Positions 21,003-33,814 of a stretch of 64,000 nt of DNA are shown piece after piece (positions within the stretch are counted from its first letter, which is position 1; the number at the start of each line of letters is the position of its first letter). The position numbers and the translations under genes were made by a program. Below the pieces are notes generated by a model. It was given only the letters and a program-made list of their open reading frames with translations. It was not told where the DNA came from and searched no databases. Where the stretch lies: NCBI RefSeq assembly GCF_029784135.1, contig NC_073746.1, positions 107,698,161-107,762,160 on the forward strand, given 5' to 3'. This DNA is from Toxorhynchites rutilus septentrionalis. Taxonomy: Eukaryota > Arthropoda > Insecta > Diptera > Culicidae.

Positions 21003-23171
21003 TAGAATATATTTTAATAATATTTCGTTCTGGTAAATTCTGATACAAAACATATTCCTGTCAAGCTCTGGGAAATATATTTCAAAAGAAAGCGAAAACT
21101 GGGAAAAATAATAATAGACTCGTGAACATACTATTCACTTCTGCGAACCGCCAACACATGGCCAGTGGATATTTTCGTTTTCAGAATCAATCAAACTTTT
21201 CCCCCAAGTCGAAACACTTCATTCCAAAGACTGATTCGAGCGACCACACCATGCGACCCCACCAAAATCGATTTCCCGGAAACCACCCCTAGAACACATT
21301 TCCTGAATTTACAAACTGAACCTCTGTTTCGCCCGGGGATATGCTATGATCAATGCTTTAATGGAAGCGATGGATCGTTCAACTTGAATTTCGCACTAAT
21401 GGTCTGCTTACTTTAGCCTAACTGCCAATGCTGGTTATATGTGGTGTGGCCGCGTTTGAGCGCGTTTTTCCAGGTATTTTGAGCCCTGCTTCGGTGTGAT
21501 CTATGACGTTCGTGAAAATATCCTATTTCGCTACGTTCCCCGAATCGTTGTTGTGGTAAATAAACGGCCAACAGCAAGGCAGTAACTTTTCTGCGGCCCA
21601 CGTTATCCGCGGAACCATCAAGGCCGAGCGTTCGTTGCCACGCCATGCCTGCTGGAGGTGTTTCTACGACGGAGATCAAACATCTTTGGGAACGCACTTT
21701 GAGTGAGAGGACAAGTGCGCCTCCCTAATTAGCTCGAATCATGCTATGAATGAATCTGAATAAGGGCAAACCGTTTGACTTCAAATATTCGTAACATTAT
21801 AAAAAATCACTATTGAACACATCGTAACCTGCAGGGAAATGTTTCACTGATAACTTGGCACATCGCTCATAAAATCTGTGCACAAATGGCATAAAATGAA
21901 ACTGGAACACATTTTCCTGAAATCGTCGAAACATAGTCGTTATTCGAAGTTAAGATTTGAAAAATGTAATCGATACTTTTTATGGAGATTTATAGCGTAA
22001 TATATTCCGGTTATGCTGACAGATAAAATATTCCTGGCAAAGACGCTCGCTTCCACATTTCATTCAATATATTATGCTTCTATTGAAAGAGGGGACCATC
22101 GATTCGCTAACACCTTTCACAGGTGCCCAGCAGTGTTAGATATGACTCTTTTTCAAATTTATAAACAATAGAGAACACAGGCTACAATCAACGAGAGAAC
22201 ACGTTGAAAATGACGAGAGGTTATGAAAATTTATATCATTCATGTTTTCAACCGAGTTAGTTTTTAATTCTGCTGATTCCCTGACAACTGTGTCCCGATG
22301 GTGACCACCAAGCGCGTTCTCTGAAACGAATTGCTTCAACACCAGATTGGATTGCTTTACACCCAACGCATCATAATCATCATCATCAAGCTTGCTCTGG
22401 ACATTCCCATCCCAATCCAAAACACCGCCGCCGATAAATTAATATTAATATCTTTTTTTTCCGTTTCAATACCCTTTTTTCGATCCCCTCGTACACATCC
22501 CCCTGTTCCACCCGTTGTCGTGTCGCGATCATTGTTTAATTTGATTTCAACGGAAAATCATCACAGTTTTCTTTTCACTCGAGTCCCCCACCCACTCCGA
22601 CACCGCACCACTCCCGAATACTCCCTCGTCAACGCCGTTCATCGACAAATTAAAATTTAATATTAATGTTCCTGCCAGCTGCAGCTACGGTTGGTTGCCG
22701 ATCTCTGCTGCTACCCTTTCACCCGCTGTGTGCTTTACGGCCCCGCGAATTTGCCCTATTGTGTTACAACAAAGTTCGCGCTTTTTTCCGCACTCCCTAT
22801 CGGATTCGGGTTCCGTTCCGGTTCATTTACTCATTTGTCTGTTTTTCCCATCCTTTTTTCTTTCTCTTCTTGGTCGTTTATGAACCAGTGCTTGCAGGGT
22901 TGTGCATTCGCGAATGAGGGCAACACATTTGAACAACTAGACATCGTTGTAATCAAAATTGATGACTCCCGTGGTCAAGAGGTTACTGGCATAATCGCTT
23001 ATTCGTTATGACTACTTTGAGATTAATTTCATTCAGATCGTCACATCGGCGGGGTACCTTAGAGCGACCTTAGAGCCTCCGATGCCGCAATGTTTGTCAG
23101 ATAAAATTCAAACCACTGCCACTGATTATTTCATATAATAACATTATATTCATTATCCTCATTAAGAAACA
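21003..23171. other. 2.2 kb of apparently single-copy, noncoding DNA
   Basis: No transposon signature or repeat shared with the rest of the window. A pyrimidine-rich, comparatively GC-rich block lies at 22440-22900 with overlapping open frames in several phases, which argues against coding. It could be intronic or intergenic host DNA. Nothing in the sequence defines a gene. Confidence 0.45.
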
Positions 23172-24175
23172 TTTTGACGTAGAACTACGTCTTTCAGGAA
23201 GGGTGCCAAATCAGAAAACAGGTCACGATTTATGAAATAAAATTAACGTTAATAGCTATTTTCACTGTGAACGAATTTTCATGATTTGCATGCCAAACGA
23301 ATCGGAAATTCTCTAAGATTTATTTGATATGCTATACATTACAATTCGCTAATCTCCAAACGGTTTAAATTAATGAAAACTGGAAGAACTTTCTTTTCCC
23401 CATACATTTGTTCTGCCGATATGTGTGCTAACCCTATCCGTATTTCGAATACTTATAACTCGAACATTTATCAACAGATCGGAAAGATGTTTGCATCAAC
23501 CGATAGGAAATATTTCTACGCGTCTATCACAATTAATAAAATGATGTTTTTCATGAGATGAACAATTGAATAACTGTAAAATGTCAAGCGTTATCTAAAC
23601 GCCCTAACTGCCAAGTTTTGATTCGTTTCCCCTGCCTGTGGAAATCCGCTTTGCAAATATACACGCAAGTCAGGGGTATTTTTGTTCCCACCGAGCTGTG
23701 TTTCCCTAACACGGACTTCAAAATTAATGTGCCTGGGGGAATCTGCTTTGCAAATACTTGCAAGTCGGGGGTATTTTTTGGTGTTGAGTACTTTTGTACT
23801 CGCTTGTCGATGTACAGACCGGAATACTTTTAAACTGAGAAGCCTGGGAAAATCGTCATTTCACATACTAGAGGTGAATGAACTTTGGCGGTTCGAGAAC
23901 TACGTAAACATGAGATGTGTAATAATTTCAGGGGAAAATGTAAAATACAATGATCGTTTGACAATTCTTCCGTTCACATATTTTGGTAGTCCTAGGCATC
24001 ATATCAAACGTAACAGAACATTCATCAAATTTATTTGTATCGAAGAATATAATCTATTACAAAAATTTCGATGCATTCTAAAATAATATTCGAAGTGATA
24101 AACAAGTGGTTTCCATAATATAATTGCGTAGTTCTACGTCGAAAATATGCGGTCGTGTGCTAGATACAACCCCTT
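23172..24175 (+). mobile_element. Histone-promoter repeat family, copy B (short form)
   Basis: Begins TTGACGTAGAACTACGTC (about 23174) and ends with CGTAGTTCTACG followed by a hairpin (stem GGTCGTGT / ATACAACC, 24151-24171). The first 300 bp align with copy A. It contains two ~95-bp units of the family tandem repeat (about 23630-23840: GTTTCCCTAACACGGACTTC, GCAAGTCGGGGGTATTTTT). There is no histone module; it appears to be a deletion form. Confidence 0.7.
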
Positions 24176-24309
24176 ACAATTTCTTCAGAAGGCATTCAAT
24201 TGGCCTTTTCATTCGGTATTATATGATAATTGGTTATGGAAAAATTCAATTGGAATTGAAAGAAAAACGTAACTTTCTAGCAGCGTTCATTTCCCTCGAT
24301 GCCTAATTC

Positions 24310-25800
24310 AGCACAAGACGTGATGGATTTGACCACTGTCATACAGTGGAATTGCAGAAGCATCATCCCTAAACTAAACCAATTAAAATTTTTAGATCAC
24401 AGTTCCAATTGTGATGTATTCTCTCTCTCTGTGAAACATGGCTTTCTTCAGACGACGAGCTGAATTTTCACGATTTCAACATTATTCGCCTGGATCGAAA
24501 CGACTCGTTTGGTGGCGTACTATTGGGGATAAAGAAATGTCACTTCTTCTATAGAGTCCAGGTGTATGGCACGATTATCGCTATCTCACTCTACCTACCG
24601 TCACCGCCTATTTCACTATCTCTCTGCTGTAAAAGTTCATCATCGACATCATGATATGTCAGATGGTGGTAAATTGGTAATTTGCGATGACAGAAAAATA
24701 GTGTCGAGGTCTGGTGGCGACTTTAAATTAGGGCCATAATTTGGGTCCCAAACTCGTTAGTGTAATTTCTATCAGATTAGAAGACACGACTCCGGTTTTT
24801 AAATTTTAAAATTTGAATGAAAATTTTCACATCACGTTATTAATTACTTGAAACACGTATTTCTGACTTTTTTTCAACCATATGGCTATACAATTCCAAC
24901 ATTGTTACTGATTTTTTTCATTATAATATAAATTTGTCTTCATAACAATTTTCATATGAGACTTTTCCCCACCTGCAAACAAAAATGTTTTCAATTCGAA
25001 TAGAATACTAATTTGATATGGAAAACCTAATTTTCATTCATAATTTTAATTTTGAAAACGTTCATTCCGACTGAAAATCAGCTATTCTTTGACGCTCCCC
25101 TAAACTACGTGAACGAAGCTCAATGCCGTCAACGCGAATCGCTGTTTTGAAGAAAACAGATACTTTTGACGTTTGAGATGTCAGCTGTATGGTACGCACC
25201 AAAAACATGGTGGGTGCCATACAGCTGATAGAGTCACTCTCCCATCGATGACAGGCATTGAAGCTGTCGCTTGTCAGGCACAAATCAATGGCAAAGATCC
25301 CTAGATTGCCTCGATATATATTCCTCCCAAAACTATGGTAAACCATCATCAGTTTTTTGATATCGTCGAGAAATTGACAGAGCCGCGGATAATCTTAGGT
25401 GATGTCAACTCCCATGGAATAGCATGGGGGTCACTCTACGATGACAACCGTGCCACGTTGATTTATGATCTGTGCGACCACTACAACATGACAGTTTTAA
25501 ATACTGGGGAAGCAACTAGGGTAGCCAACCTACTGCACGGATAAGCATGCTAGACATATCTCTCTGCCCTTCTTCATTATCCCTGGATTGCACATGGAAG
25601 GTGGTCCAAGATCCCCACGGTAGTGATCACCTACCGATAATTTTATCGATCGCCAATGAATCAGTGAGTTAGTCGAAATTGCGTATGACCTTACGAAAAA
25701 TACTGACTGGAGAAAATTTGCGGAATTAATATCTGAAGCAATCGTTTCGATGCATGAACCTCCTCCCCTCGACGAATATATCATAATGAAGAAGTTTTAG
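24310..25800 (+). pseudogene. LINE (I-clade) endonuclease-domain remnant, split by a MITE
   Basis: The plus strand reads VIQWNCRS (24345) as the start of an APE-type endonuclease, then the region equivalent to SETW with damage. After the 669-bp insertion (24559-25227) it continues with ILGDVNSHGIAWGSLYDDN (about 25388-25445), the catalytic D-x-N motif, and GSDH (about 25620), the catalytic Asp-His. It is parallel to ORF2 of the LINE at 29210 but clearly diverged, with several frameshifts and stops. The element is truncated soon after the endonuclease near 25800; no RT domain follows. Confidence 0.8.
24559..25227. mobile_element. 669-bp hAT MITE
   Basis: The ends are CAGGTGTATGGCAC and, inverted, CAGCTGTATGGCAC (one mismatch in 14 bp). 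Both sides are flanked by an exact 8-bp repeat, ATAGAGTC (24551-24558 and 25228-25235). The right end carries an additional near-perfect inverted repeat, AGCTGTATGG... at 25192 against ...CCATACAGCT to 25226, so the terminus can fold into an 18-bp stem. No coding capacity. The surrounding LINE sequence is restored when the MITE is removed. Confidence 0.85.
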
Positions 25801-26211
25801 TGTCATCGCGGATTATTCCACATTTCTAATAAATGAAACATTAAAACCTCTCCAACGACGTAGTGAGGGTAGACAGCGTCCCGGCAAACTATGAAAATGG
25901 CGCCCCAAAAAATACCACTTCATTCGATTTTTTCGCTAACTTTAAGTTTTTGATATTTTGAGAAAGCTGCTCACTTATATCAAAGTTCACTTTCAGCAGT
26001 TTATCCGTATTTAGAAGGTTAGAAAAAATCATTACCAGCTTCGCTTATTCTCTAGTCAAATCTCTGCCTCGCGTGCTTTAACTGAAGCAAAATGATCCCC
26101 AATTGCATTTGAATCAAGATCTGCTAGCGATTCATTTTCGATCGAAAAAATTGCCAAGCTATTGAGTCGGTCTTGGTTCATTTTCGAACGCAGATAATTT
26201 TCAATCAATTT
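25801..26211. other. No gene recognised
   Basis: AT-rich sequence between the LINE remnant and a SINE; nothing repetitive noted. Confidence 0.5.
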
Positions 26212-26473
26212 CTTCTTCTTCTTCTTCTTCTAACGTTCCTAGAGGAACTTCGCCGTCTCAACGTAGTATTACTTGCGTCATTTTTATTAGTTCTTAGTTG
26301 AGATTTCTATGCCAAATAACACGCCTTGAATGCTTTCTGAGTGGCAAGCTCTAGAATACGCGTGATCACAGTGCAAGTCGGAGGAAATTTCTTTGACGAA
26401 AAATTCCCCCGACCAGAACGGGAATCGAACCCGAACACCCGGCGTGTTAGTTATGACGCTAACCACTCGGTCA
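26212..26473 (-). mobile_element. SINE family 1, copy 2
   Basis: Minus-strand copy with B box (GGTTCGATTCC), the body GAATACA-like ... CAAGGCGTGTTATTTGGCAT and an extended (GAA)n tail (CTT repeats at 26212-26230). The first few bases of the head (TGCACCCGTGG) are missing. A short direct repeat, TCAATTT, flanks it. Confidence 0.78.
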
Positions 26474-26779
26474 ATTTACGATTGCTGAAACTGTGTTCGC
26501 ACGAAGCGCGGTCTGTGCCACTTTTACTTTAGTGTAAACCAGACTAGCAAGCTCTTTCATTCCAGCACAAAATTGCTCAAAAAATGCCTTCAATAACACA
26601 GACATTATTTAGAAGTATGCGTTCTTATAATGCAGCTTAAGAAATAAAGTGTGTTTCAGTTAGAATTTGGTCGCTTATTTTTATTCACTTCAGCGCCCCT
26701 AGTTGTCACATCGAGAAACTATTGACAGCGTTTTGATCCGGGTGGATTGTTTATTCAGTAGTACAGAAGGTTGAAGGAT

Positions 26780-27363
26780 ACACCCAAAAGTTATCGACGA
26801 TGGAACACGAATGGCGACAAAAAATTCGCGCAATCACATTGAGAACCCGCCGTGGTCGGGAGGAAAGAATGCAAAATTCCTCAAATTTCTAAAAATGACT
26901 GTAACCGGGCTAGACAGTCAACAAAGAATATTATTTATACGTTTTGAAGCGTTTGGGAGATACTGTACGTTGCAAACGACCAGAAGTGTGGGCCGACAAT
27001 TCTTGGATTTTGCATGATGATAACGCGCTATCGCACCGAGCCAGAAATGTACTGAATTATTTGACCAAACATCAAGTATAAACCACCGAGTAAGCCTGAT
27101 GGCTCTTTTTTCTTGTTTTCCTGGTTGAAGTTGCCACTTCGTGAAAAAAGATTTCAGTCGATCGATGAGATCAAAGAGAATGTTACGAGGGAACTAACCA
27201 TCCTTTCGTTGGTCTACCAGGGATGCTTGGAGGAATGAGTCAAGCGTTGACACATGTGTGTTGCTTCAGAAGAATCGTATTTTGAAAGAGATAAAATAAA
27301 TTTGCTCGAAATTTAATTCTATTTTGTTTTATTTTAAAAATCCCCGTACTTTCTGATCATATG
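26780..27363 (+). pseudogene. Mariner (DD34D-type) transposase remnant
   Basis: The plus strand at about 26981-27055 reads VWADNSWILHDDNALSHRA, the second catalytic Asp motif of mariner transposases (W.L.HDNA..H). Downstream fragments in shifted frames spell KRFQSIDEIKENVTRELTI-like text (about 27148-27210) followed by a CV-containing tail, as in irritans-type mariners. Most of the upstream catalytic domain is missing. The right end may be the CCCCGTACTTTCTGATCATA at about 27342; no left end was found. Confidence 0.65.
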
Positions 27364-28133
27364 GTACGTAAAAATGGATTTTTAGACAAAAAGTCGGTAA
27401 CAAATTTTACATTGTCAAGCGTAGGGTAGGTTCAAATTTGTTTACGCAGATAAATTTGCCCGTAAGTTGATGATTTGACAAGGGATCTGTAGTTGTGGAA
27501 CGAAGACAATGGTTGTCATCACTGGGGCAACAATTACAAGGAGGAGTGTCTTCGTAACAGAATTTTGCCATTCTATCACACAATGGGCCAGTGAAGTTTT
27601 GGCCAGACTTGACAAGCTACCATTACAGCCGGGATTGCATCAAGTGGTATATGGAGAACAAAATCGACTTCATTGAAAAAACTATCAATCCACCAAATTG
27701 TTCGGATTTTCGAGAGATATTGGACAATATTAAAAGCAAATTGAAGAAATGTGGCAGAACCATCAAAATAAACAATTCAAATGCACCACCTCATTCAGCT
27801 CGCGCAGTCCGAAGACATCGGTCGCAAATTTGTTCGCGTCTATCATATAGTGGAGATTATACCGTTATCAGTTCGTGGCTGGTGAAGTTATTTCGCCCTA
27901 ACGGGGTTCTCTTTATTGCGCGAGTGAGAAGAGCAATCACAACCAGCGTGAGGAAGAAGTCCTCCACAGCGAGCGCGGTGCGTGTGCCGTATCATCGCTG
28001 TGTGTGCTTTATCATCGTCATCGATTCCATCATCGTGTCGTGGTGCGATTTACCGTTGCAGCTGTACCGAGCGATTGCCACGCGGTTCGATTGGGACACC
28101 GTTTCATTTCATTCGCATTGGTGTGCGATTTAG

Positions 28134-28241
<108 letters not shown>

Positions 28242-28291
28242 GTTTAGGAAGACAGAAGAATTCAAAATTGTATTATTTTATATCTGCCGTA

Positions 28292-29220
28292 ATGGCAGAA
28301 GGTCATGTTGAAATGGAGATTGAAACTACTGTTTCCTCCTCACTAGCTACAACGGGGGCTGGGAAGTCGCTCAAACGCGTTCCCCCCTCAGAAGATGTTT
28401 CTTCAGAGAAAGAGTTGATTAACCTCAACAAGCCCCCCTCAAGAAAATTGGCAAACTTTTCCTCTTCGCCCCCTCAATCTCCCGCTCCCGCTTCCGCTCA
28501 ACTCCCGAACTTGCCTCCCAGTCCTACTGATCCCGCTCCCAGTCAGGTTCAGAGTATCGTGTCTACGTGCCCTCCCATGACGTAGAAATCTCAGGGGTGG
28601 TAACTGAAACGGGTCTGACGTGCCAATTGATAAAATAAGGAGTTGGTAAATTCAAAAGACTCCCTTTGGTGGGCGTTAAAATTTTGGACAGTCGCCAACT
28701 AGGTAAAGTATCCCAAGAAGAGGGAAAAACGAAATTCACGCCGTCAGACTCGTTTCGTGTAACTTTTGCTGGTTCGGCCCTCCCTGACTACGTCATGGTG
28801 GACAAATTGAGACTGCCTGTGCGACTCTTCGTGCCAAAGCCCATGACTTGCAACAAATGCAAAGTTCAAGGACAAGCCCCACCGGTTATACCCCCTGTTA
28901 GCATGTCTAAAAAATTGAGTGCAGCGGACAAGCAAAATCAGGTTCCTCCTGGTTTCCGTGGGAATGGTTCACCTTTGAACGGCCCAGCACTCGAGGGGAC
29001 ATCAAAAACCCCAACTGACCCTGTTTTTCCGTCCAGTTCAACTTCCCAATCGGGATTTATAAAGTTGACTGACCTTGTGGATCAAATCTTCACGTGTTTT
29101 AACGTTTCCGACTCCATCAGAACCATTGTCATCTCAATGCTTCCAGTGTTAAAGACAATTTTGCAGCAATTGATGCAAACATGGCCCCTCCTTGCAATGA
29201 TTATCTCTCTTGATGTCTAA
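28292..29220 (+). pseudogene. LINE ORF1 (gag-like) with internal damage
   Basis: The start at 28292 (ATGGCAGAAGGTC) opens a proline/serine-rich N-terminus that runs to a stop at 28583-28585. After a gap and a frame change, 28640-28880 encodes the conserved ORF1 core (GVKILDSRQL, TPSDSFRVTFAGSALPDYV, VRLFVPKPMTC). The zinc-knuckle array begins (CNKCK) but is lost to a deletion, replaced by QGQAPPV. The tail stays open to 29220, overlapping the ORF2 start at 29210. ORF1 proteins of I-type LINEs bind element RNA; without the CCHC knuckles this one should not work. The frames of the two halves differ, so at least one frameshift and one deletion occurred. Confidence 0.75.
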
Positions 29221-32200
29221 TTTAAATAGAGAGGTCGGAGATATCACTGTTTTACAGTGGAATTGTCGTAGTCTTATCCCTAAATTGGATACTTTCAAAT
29301 TTCTAATTCATAAATTCAATTGTGATGTTTTTGCTCTGTCCGAAACCTGGCTCTCTTCTCAAAATGATCTCTCTTTCCACGATTCTAATATAATACGCTT
29401 GGACCGCGATGACAGATACGGAGGGGTACTATTGGGGATTAATAAGTGCCACCCATTTTTTAGAATTGAACTTCCACCTATTGGAGGGATCGAAGCTGTT
29501 GCTTGTCATGCAACCATCAGAGGCAAAGACCTCTGTATTGTCAGCTTGTATTGGCCTCCGAGAGCTGCGGTTAGCCGCAAACAACTTGTTGACATGTGCT
29601 CACTCCTTCCTGAGCCACGATTGATCTTGGGAGACTTCAACTCTCACGGAACTGCCTGGGGGGAACAGTACGACGACAATCGTTCATCGTTGATATATGA
29701 CCTTTGTAACAGCTTCAATATGACCGTTTTGAATACTGGGGAAACAACACGTGTACCTAAACCTCCTGCTAACCCAAGTGCTCTTGACCTCTCGCTTTGC
29801 TCGAATTCACTATCGTTAGATTGCAAGTGGAATGTAATCCAGGACCCCAACGGTAGTGATCACTTGCCAATCAAAATTTCCATCACCATTGGGTCGAATT
29901 CTTCTGAATCTATAAACATGGCATATGACCTCACAAGACACATTGACTGGAAAAAATATGCGGACGCGATTGCTCTAGCCATCAATTCCAGAGATGGTTT
30001 GCCTCCATTGGAGGAGTATAACTTAATTTCTCGTTTGATATATGACAGCGCGGTTCGCGCTCAAACGAAACCCATCCCAGGTTCCACTATTCGTCGAAGG
30101 CCTCCCAATCCATGGTGGGATAGCCAATGTTCCAAGCTTTATCAGGATAAATCGAACGCATTTAAAGCTTTTCGAAAACGTGGAACCATTGAGAATTTTC
30201 AAACGTATTTGGACCTTGAAAATAAATTTAAAAACTTGATCAAAGGGAAAAAACGTGCATATTGGCGAAATTTCGTGGGAGGTTTGTCACGAGAAACGTC
30301 AATGAAAAAATTATGGAAAGTGGCTCGAAACATGAGAAATCGCTCTTCATCGAATGAAAGCGAAGAATATTCACATCGATGGATTTTTAATTTTGCACGG
30401 AAGGTTTGTCCCGATTCCGTTCCTGTGCAAAAAATTGTTCGAGATATACCACAAGATAGGTGCGATCTTGATTCCGAGTTTTCGATGGTAGAATTCTCTC
30501 TTGCTCTTCTTTCTTGTAACAATTCGGCTCCAGGAACGGATAGAATTAAGTTCAACTTGTTGAAATACCTCCCTGATGTGGCGAAACATCGCTTGTTGAA
30601 TTTATTCAATCGGTTTCTGGAGCATAATATTGTTCCAGATGATTGGAGACAAGTGAGAATTATAGCTATTCAAAAACCCGGAAAACCCGCGTCCGACTTC
30701 AATTCGTACCGCCCAATAGCAATGCTGTCTTGTATACGGAAACTGTTGGAGAAAATGATCTTGTTTCGCCTTGATCGATGGGTTGAAACGAATGGCCTAC
30801 TCTCAGATACACAATATGGGTTCCGCAGGGGCAAGGGGACGAATGATTGTCTTGCGTTGCTTTCTTCAGAAATTCAAATGGCTTACGCCGAAAAAAAACA
30901 AATGGCTTCAGTATTCTTGGACATAAAGGGGGCCTTTGATTCTGTTTCAATAGAGGTTTTGTCAGACAAATTACACTATCGGGGTCTACCGCCTCTATTG
31001 AATAATATGTTATATAACTTGCTTTGTGAGAAACATTTGAATTTTTCTCACGGAGATTCGGCAGTGAGTCGGGTCTCTTACATGGGCCTCCCTCAGGGCT
31101 CCTGTTTAAGCCCCCTTTTGTACAACTTCTATGTAAGCGACATTGACAATTGCCTTACACAAAATTGCAGCTTAAGACAACTTGCAGATGATGGAGTAGT
31201 GTCTGTCGTAGGATCAAACGAATCCGACCTGCAAGAACCCTTACAAGATACTTTGAACAATTTTTCAACCTGGGCCATTGGGCTAGGGATCGAATTCTCC
31301 ACGGAGAAAACAGAGATGGTGGTTTTTTCTAGGAAGCATAGACCAGCAAAACCAAAGCTTCAACTTTTGGGTAAACCGATCACTCATGCTATGTCATTCA
31401 AGTATCTTGGGGTATGGTTCGACTCCAAATGTACTTGGGGGGCCCATATTAGGTATCTGAGTAAAAAATGCCAATAAAGAATAAACTTTCTCCGTACAAT
31501 TACCGGCACCTGGTGGGGAGCCCATCCCGAAGATCTTATAATGTTGTATCGAACAACTATTCTCTCAGTGATGGAGTATGGCAGTTTCTGTTTTCAATCA
31601 GCTGCCAAAACACATCTCATTAAACTCGAGCGAATTCAGTATCTTTGTCTCCGTATTGCGTTGGGATGTATGCCCTCAACGCATACCATGAGCCTCGAGG
31701 TTTTGGCAGGCGTATTCCCACTAAAAGATCGCTTCAATTTATTATCTCTTCGGTTCTTCATTCGGTGTAAGGTTATGAACCCATTGGTGATCGGAAATTT
31801 TGAGCAGCTGATCGGGCTAAATTTTCATTCTGGATTCATGAGCTCATATCATGAATTCATCTCCATGCAGGTTGATCCTTCTTCGTATATTCCCAACCGT
31901 GTTTGTTTTCCTGACTACATCAATTCCTCTGTACATTTTGATCTGTTCATGAAGGAGAAAATCCATGGAATTCCAGATTATCATCGATCGGAGATCGTTC
32001 CTACGATCTTCAATGCAAAGTATGGGCGTATCAATTGTGATAATATGTACTTTACTGATGGGTCCTCTATGAATGAGTCCACAGGATTTGGAGTGTTCAA
32101 CGAATTTTTTAGCACCTCCCACAGTCTTCAGAATCCTTGCTCAGTGTATATTGCTGAATTGGCAGCAATACACTGGGCGCTGGACAGCGTCGCCTCACGA

Positions 32201-32896
32201 CCTGTTGAACACTATTACATTGTAACGGATAGTCTTAGCTCTGTCGAAGCTATCCGTTCAGTGAGGCCGGAAAAGCACTCGCCGTACTTCCTTGAGAGAA
32301 TACGTGAAATTTTGAGTGCTTTAACCAGACGCTGTTATGTCATTACCTTTGTCTGGGTCCCTTCACATTGCTCAATTCCGGGTAATGAGAGGGCTGACTC
32401 ATTGGCAAAGGTAGGTGCAATTGAAGGCGATATTTATAAGCGTCAAATCGCCTTCAATGAATTTTATTCTTTAGTCCGTAAAAATACCATCGCTAACTGG
32501 CAACGTAAGTGGAACGAAAATGAATTGGGTCGGTGGCTTCACTCGATTATCCCTAAGGTTAGCCTCAAACCATGGTTCAAAAGTCTGGACTTGAGTCGGG
32601 ACTTTATTCGCACCTTCTCTCGACTCATGTCCAATCACTGTTCGTTAGACGCGTTACTCTTTCGTTTTAATCTTGCCGATGGCAATATCTGTGCTTGTGG
32701 CCAAGGTTACCACGACATCGAACACGTTGTTTGGTCGTGCGAGGTGTATCTTGTTGCCAGATCGAATTTAGAAAACTCTCTTCGGGTCAGAGGAAGACAG
32801 CCCAATGTGCCGGTGAGAGATGTGTTGGCTCGGTTAGACCTTGATTACATGTCCCAAATATATGTCTTCCTAAAAGTTATCGATCTTCGTGTGTGA
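29210..32896 (+). pseudogene. LINE ORF2 (endonuclease-RT-RNase H), one premature stop
   Basis: Reads in one frame for about 1228 codons except for a single TAA at 31475-31477. Endonuclease: QWNCRS (29258), SETW, LGDFNSHGTAWG (about 29625) and GSDHLPI (about 29851), so the catalytic Glu, Asp/Asn and Asp-His are present. Reverse transcriptase: FLDIKGAFDS (motif A), GLPQGSCLSPLLYN (motif B), and LADD (31181-31192) where most LINEs have YADD or FADD. RNase H: FTDGSS, ELAAIHWALD, TDSLSSVEAI, and WVPSHC with NERAD, so the D-E-D-D residues look complete. The C-terminus has CACGQGYHDIEHVVWSC, a Cys/His motif. The start at 29210 overlaps ORF1. The stop lies after the RT palm, so RNase H would be lost. 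The element acts on its own RNA at nicked target DNA. Confidence 0.9.
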
Positions 32897-33271
32897 TTGT
32901 CCTTATATCCTTATATTCTCCTTTTCCTTTTCCTTCGCGAGAAAGCAAATCCCTTCTTACTAACAATAGAATAAGGTGAAATGTAAATACGTATTAGATA
33001 TAAGATAGGCTTAAGAATTGAGTATGATGAATGTGAGTGCGAATGTGAGTGTGAACATTGTCAACATATCCTTATATCCCTTCCTTTTCCTGAAAAAAAT
33101 GTCACCCTTCTAAACTCGAGCAAACCGCGAGTAATCGGTTCTCTACTTCATTAACACTAGAATTAATGAAAAATGTTTATATATACTTGTAACAATACAG
33201 ATAGGAGTTTGGCTCCTTTAAACTTATGTAACTGAGCCTGTAAAAATAAACGATTTAATAAAAAAAAAAAA
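32897..33271 (+). other. LINE 3' untranslated region and poly(A)
   Basis: Contains a stretch of GAATGTGAGTGCGAATGTGA-type near-repeats (33028-33055), the phrase CCGCGAGTAATCGGTT shared with the LINE tail at 35460-35500, AATAAA signals and a terminal A-run (to 33271). Confidence 0.75.
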
Positions 33272-33284
33272 AAATGCACCACTT

Positions 33285-33814
33285 TTCCAAGAAGACAGCA
33301 AAAACAGTTACCAGCAGTACTGTGAAGAATATGATGGGTGGTATCACATGAAAAGTTCGAAAATTCATCCGAACAGATGACGAATAATTTTCTTGTTTTT
33401 TAACATAAAGTTAATAAACCTACAAAATAACATCCTTCCCTTTTTTGTACGTTATTTCTATGCTGAGAAATGTCCTACTTTATGCGACCAAATTGTAACT
33501 GAAAGAGGCTTTAACTGTAAAACATCGCACGGCTATTCGCTGCCTATTTCGGCGCCCCTCTGTATTGGCTCCATGCATCTGTTTTGCATTGCATGGAGAG
33601 GCGCCCAGGTATGCGTAGCGAATAATCAAAAGGATATTGATGTAATGTGGTGTTGGGTGTTTCAATTTTGCGAAAATCTGAGAGAGGTTATTGGTTTTAT
33701 TAATGTACGAACAGAAGCAATTACTCATGATGGGTGTTTTTTCCTCAATTGAAAGATGAAATATAGTAATTGGGAAACATAATTGTAGGAAAAAATGCTA
33801 TTCAAAATTCGTAG
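33285..33814. other. Mariner tail, then no gene recognised
   Basis: The first ~90 bp are the C-terminal end of the mariner gene. After that, open frames on both strands at 33393-33752 overlap and have no family features. Confidence 0.45.

Noticed and set aside
22331..23011. Overlapping pyrimidine-rich open frames
   Set aside because: Several phases are open at once because of composition; no motif or start context favours one.
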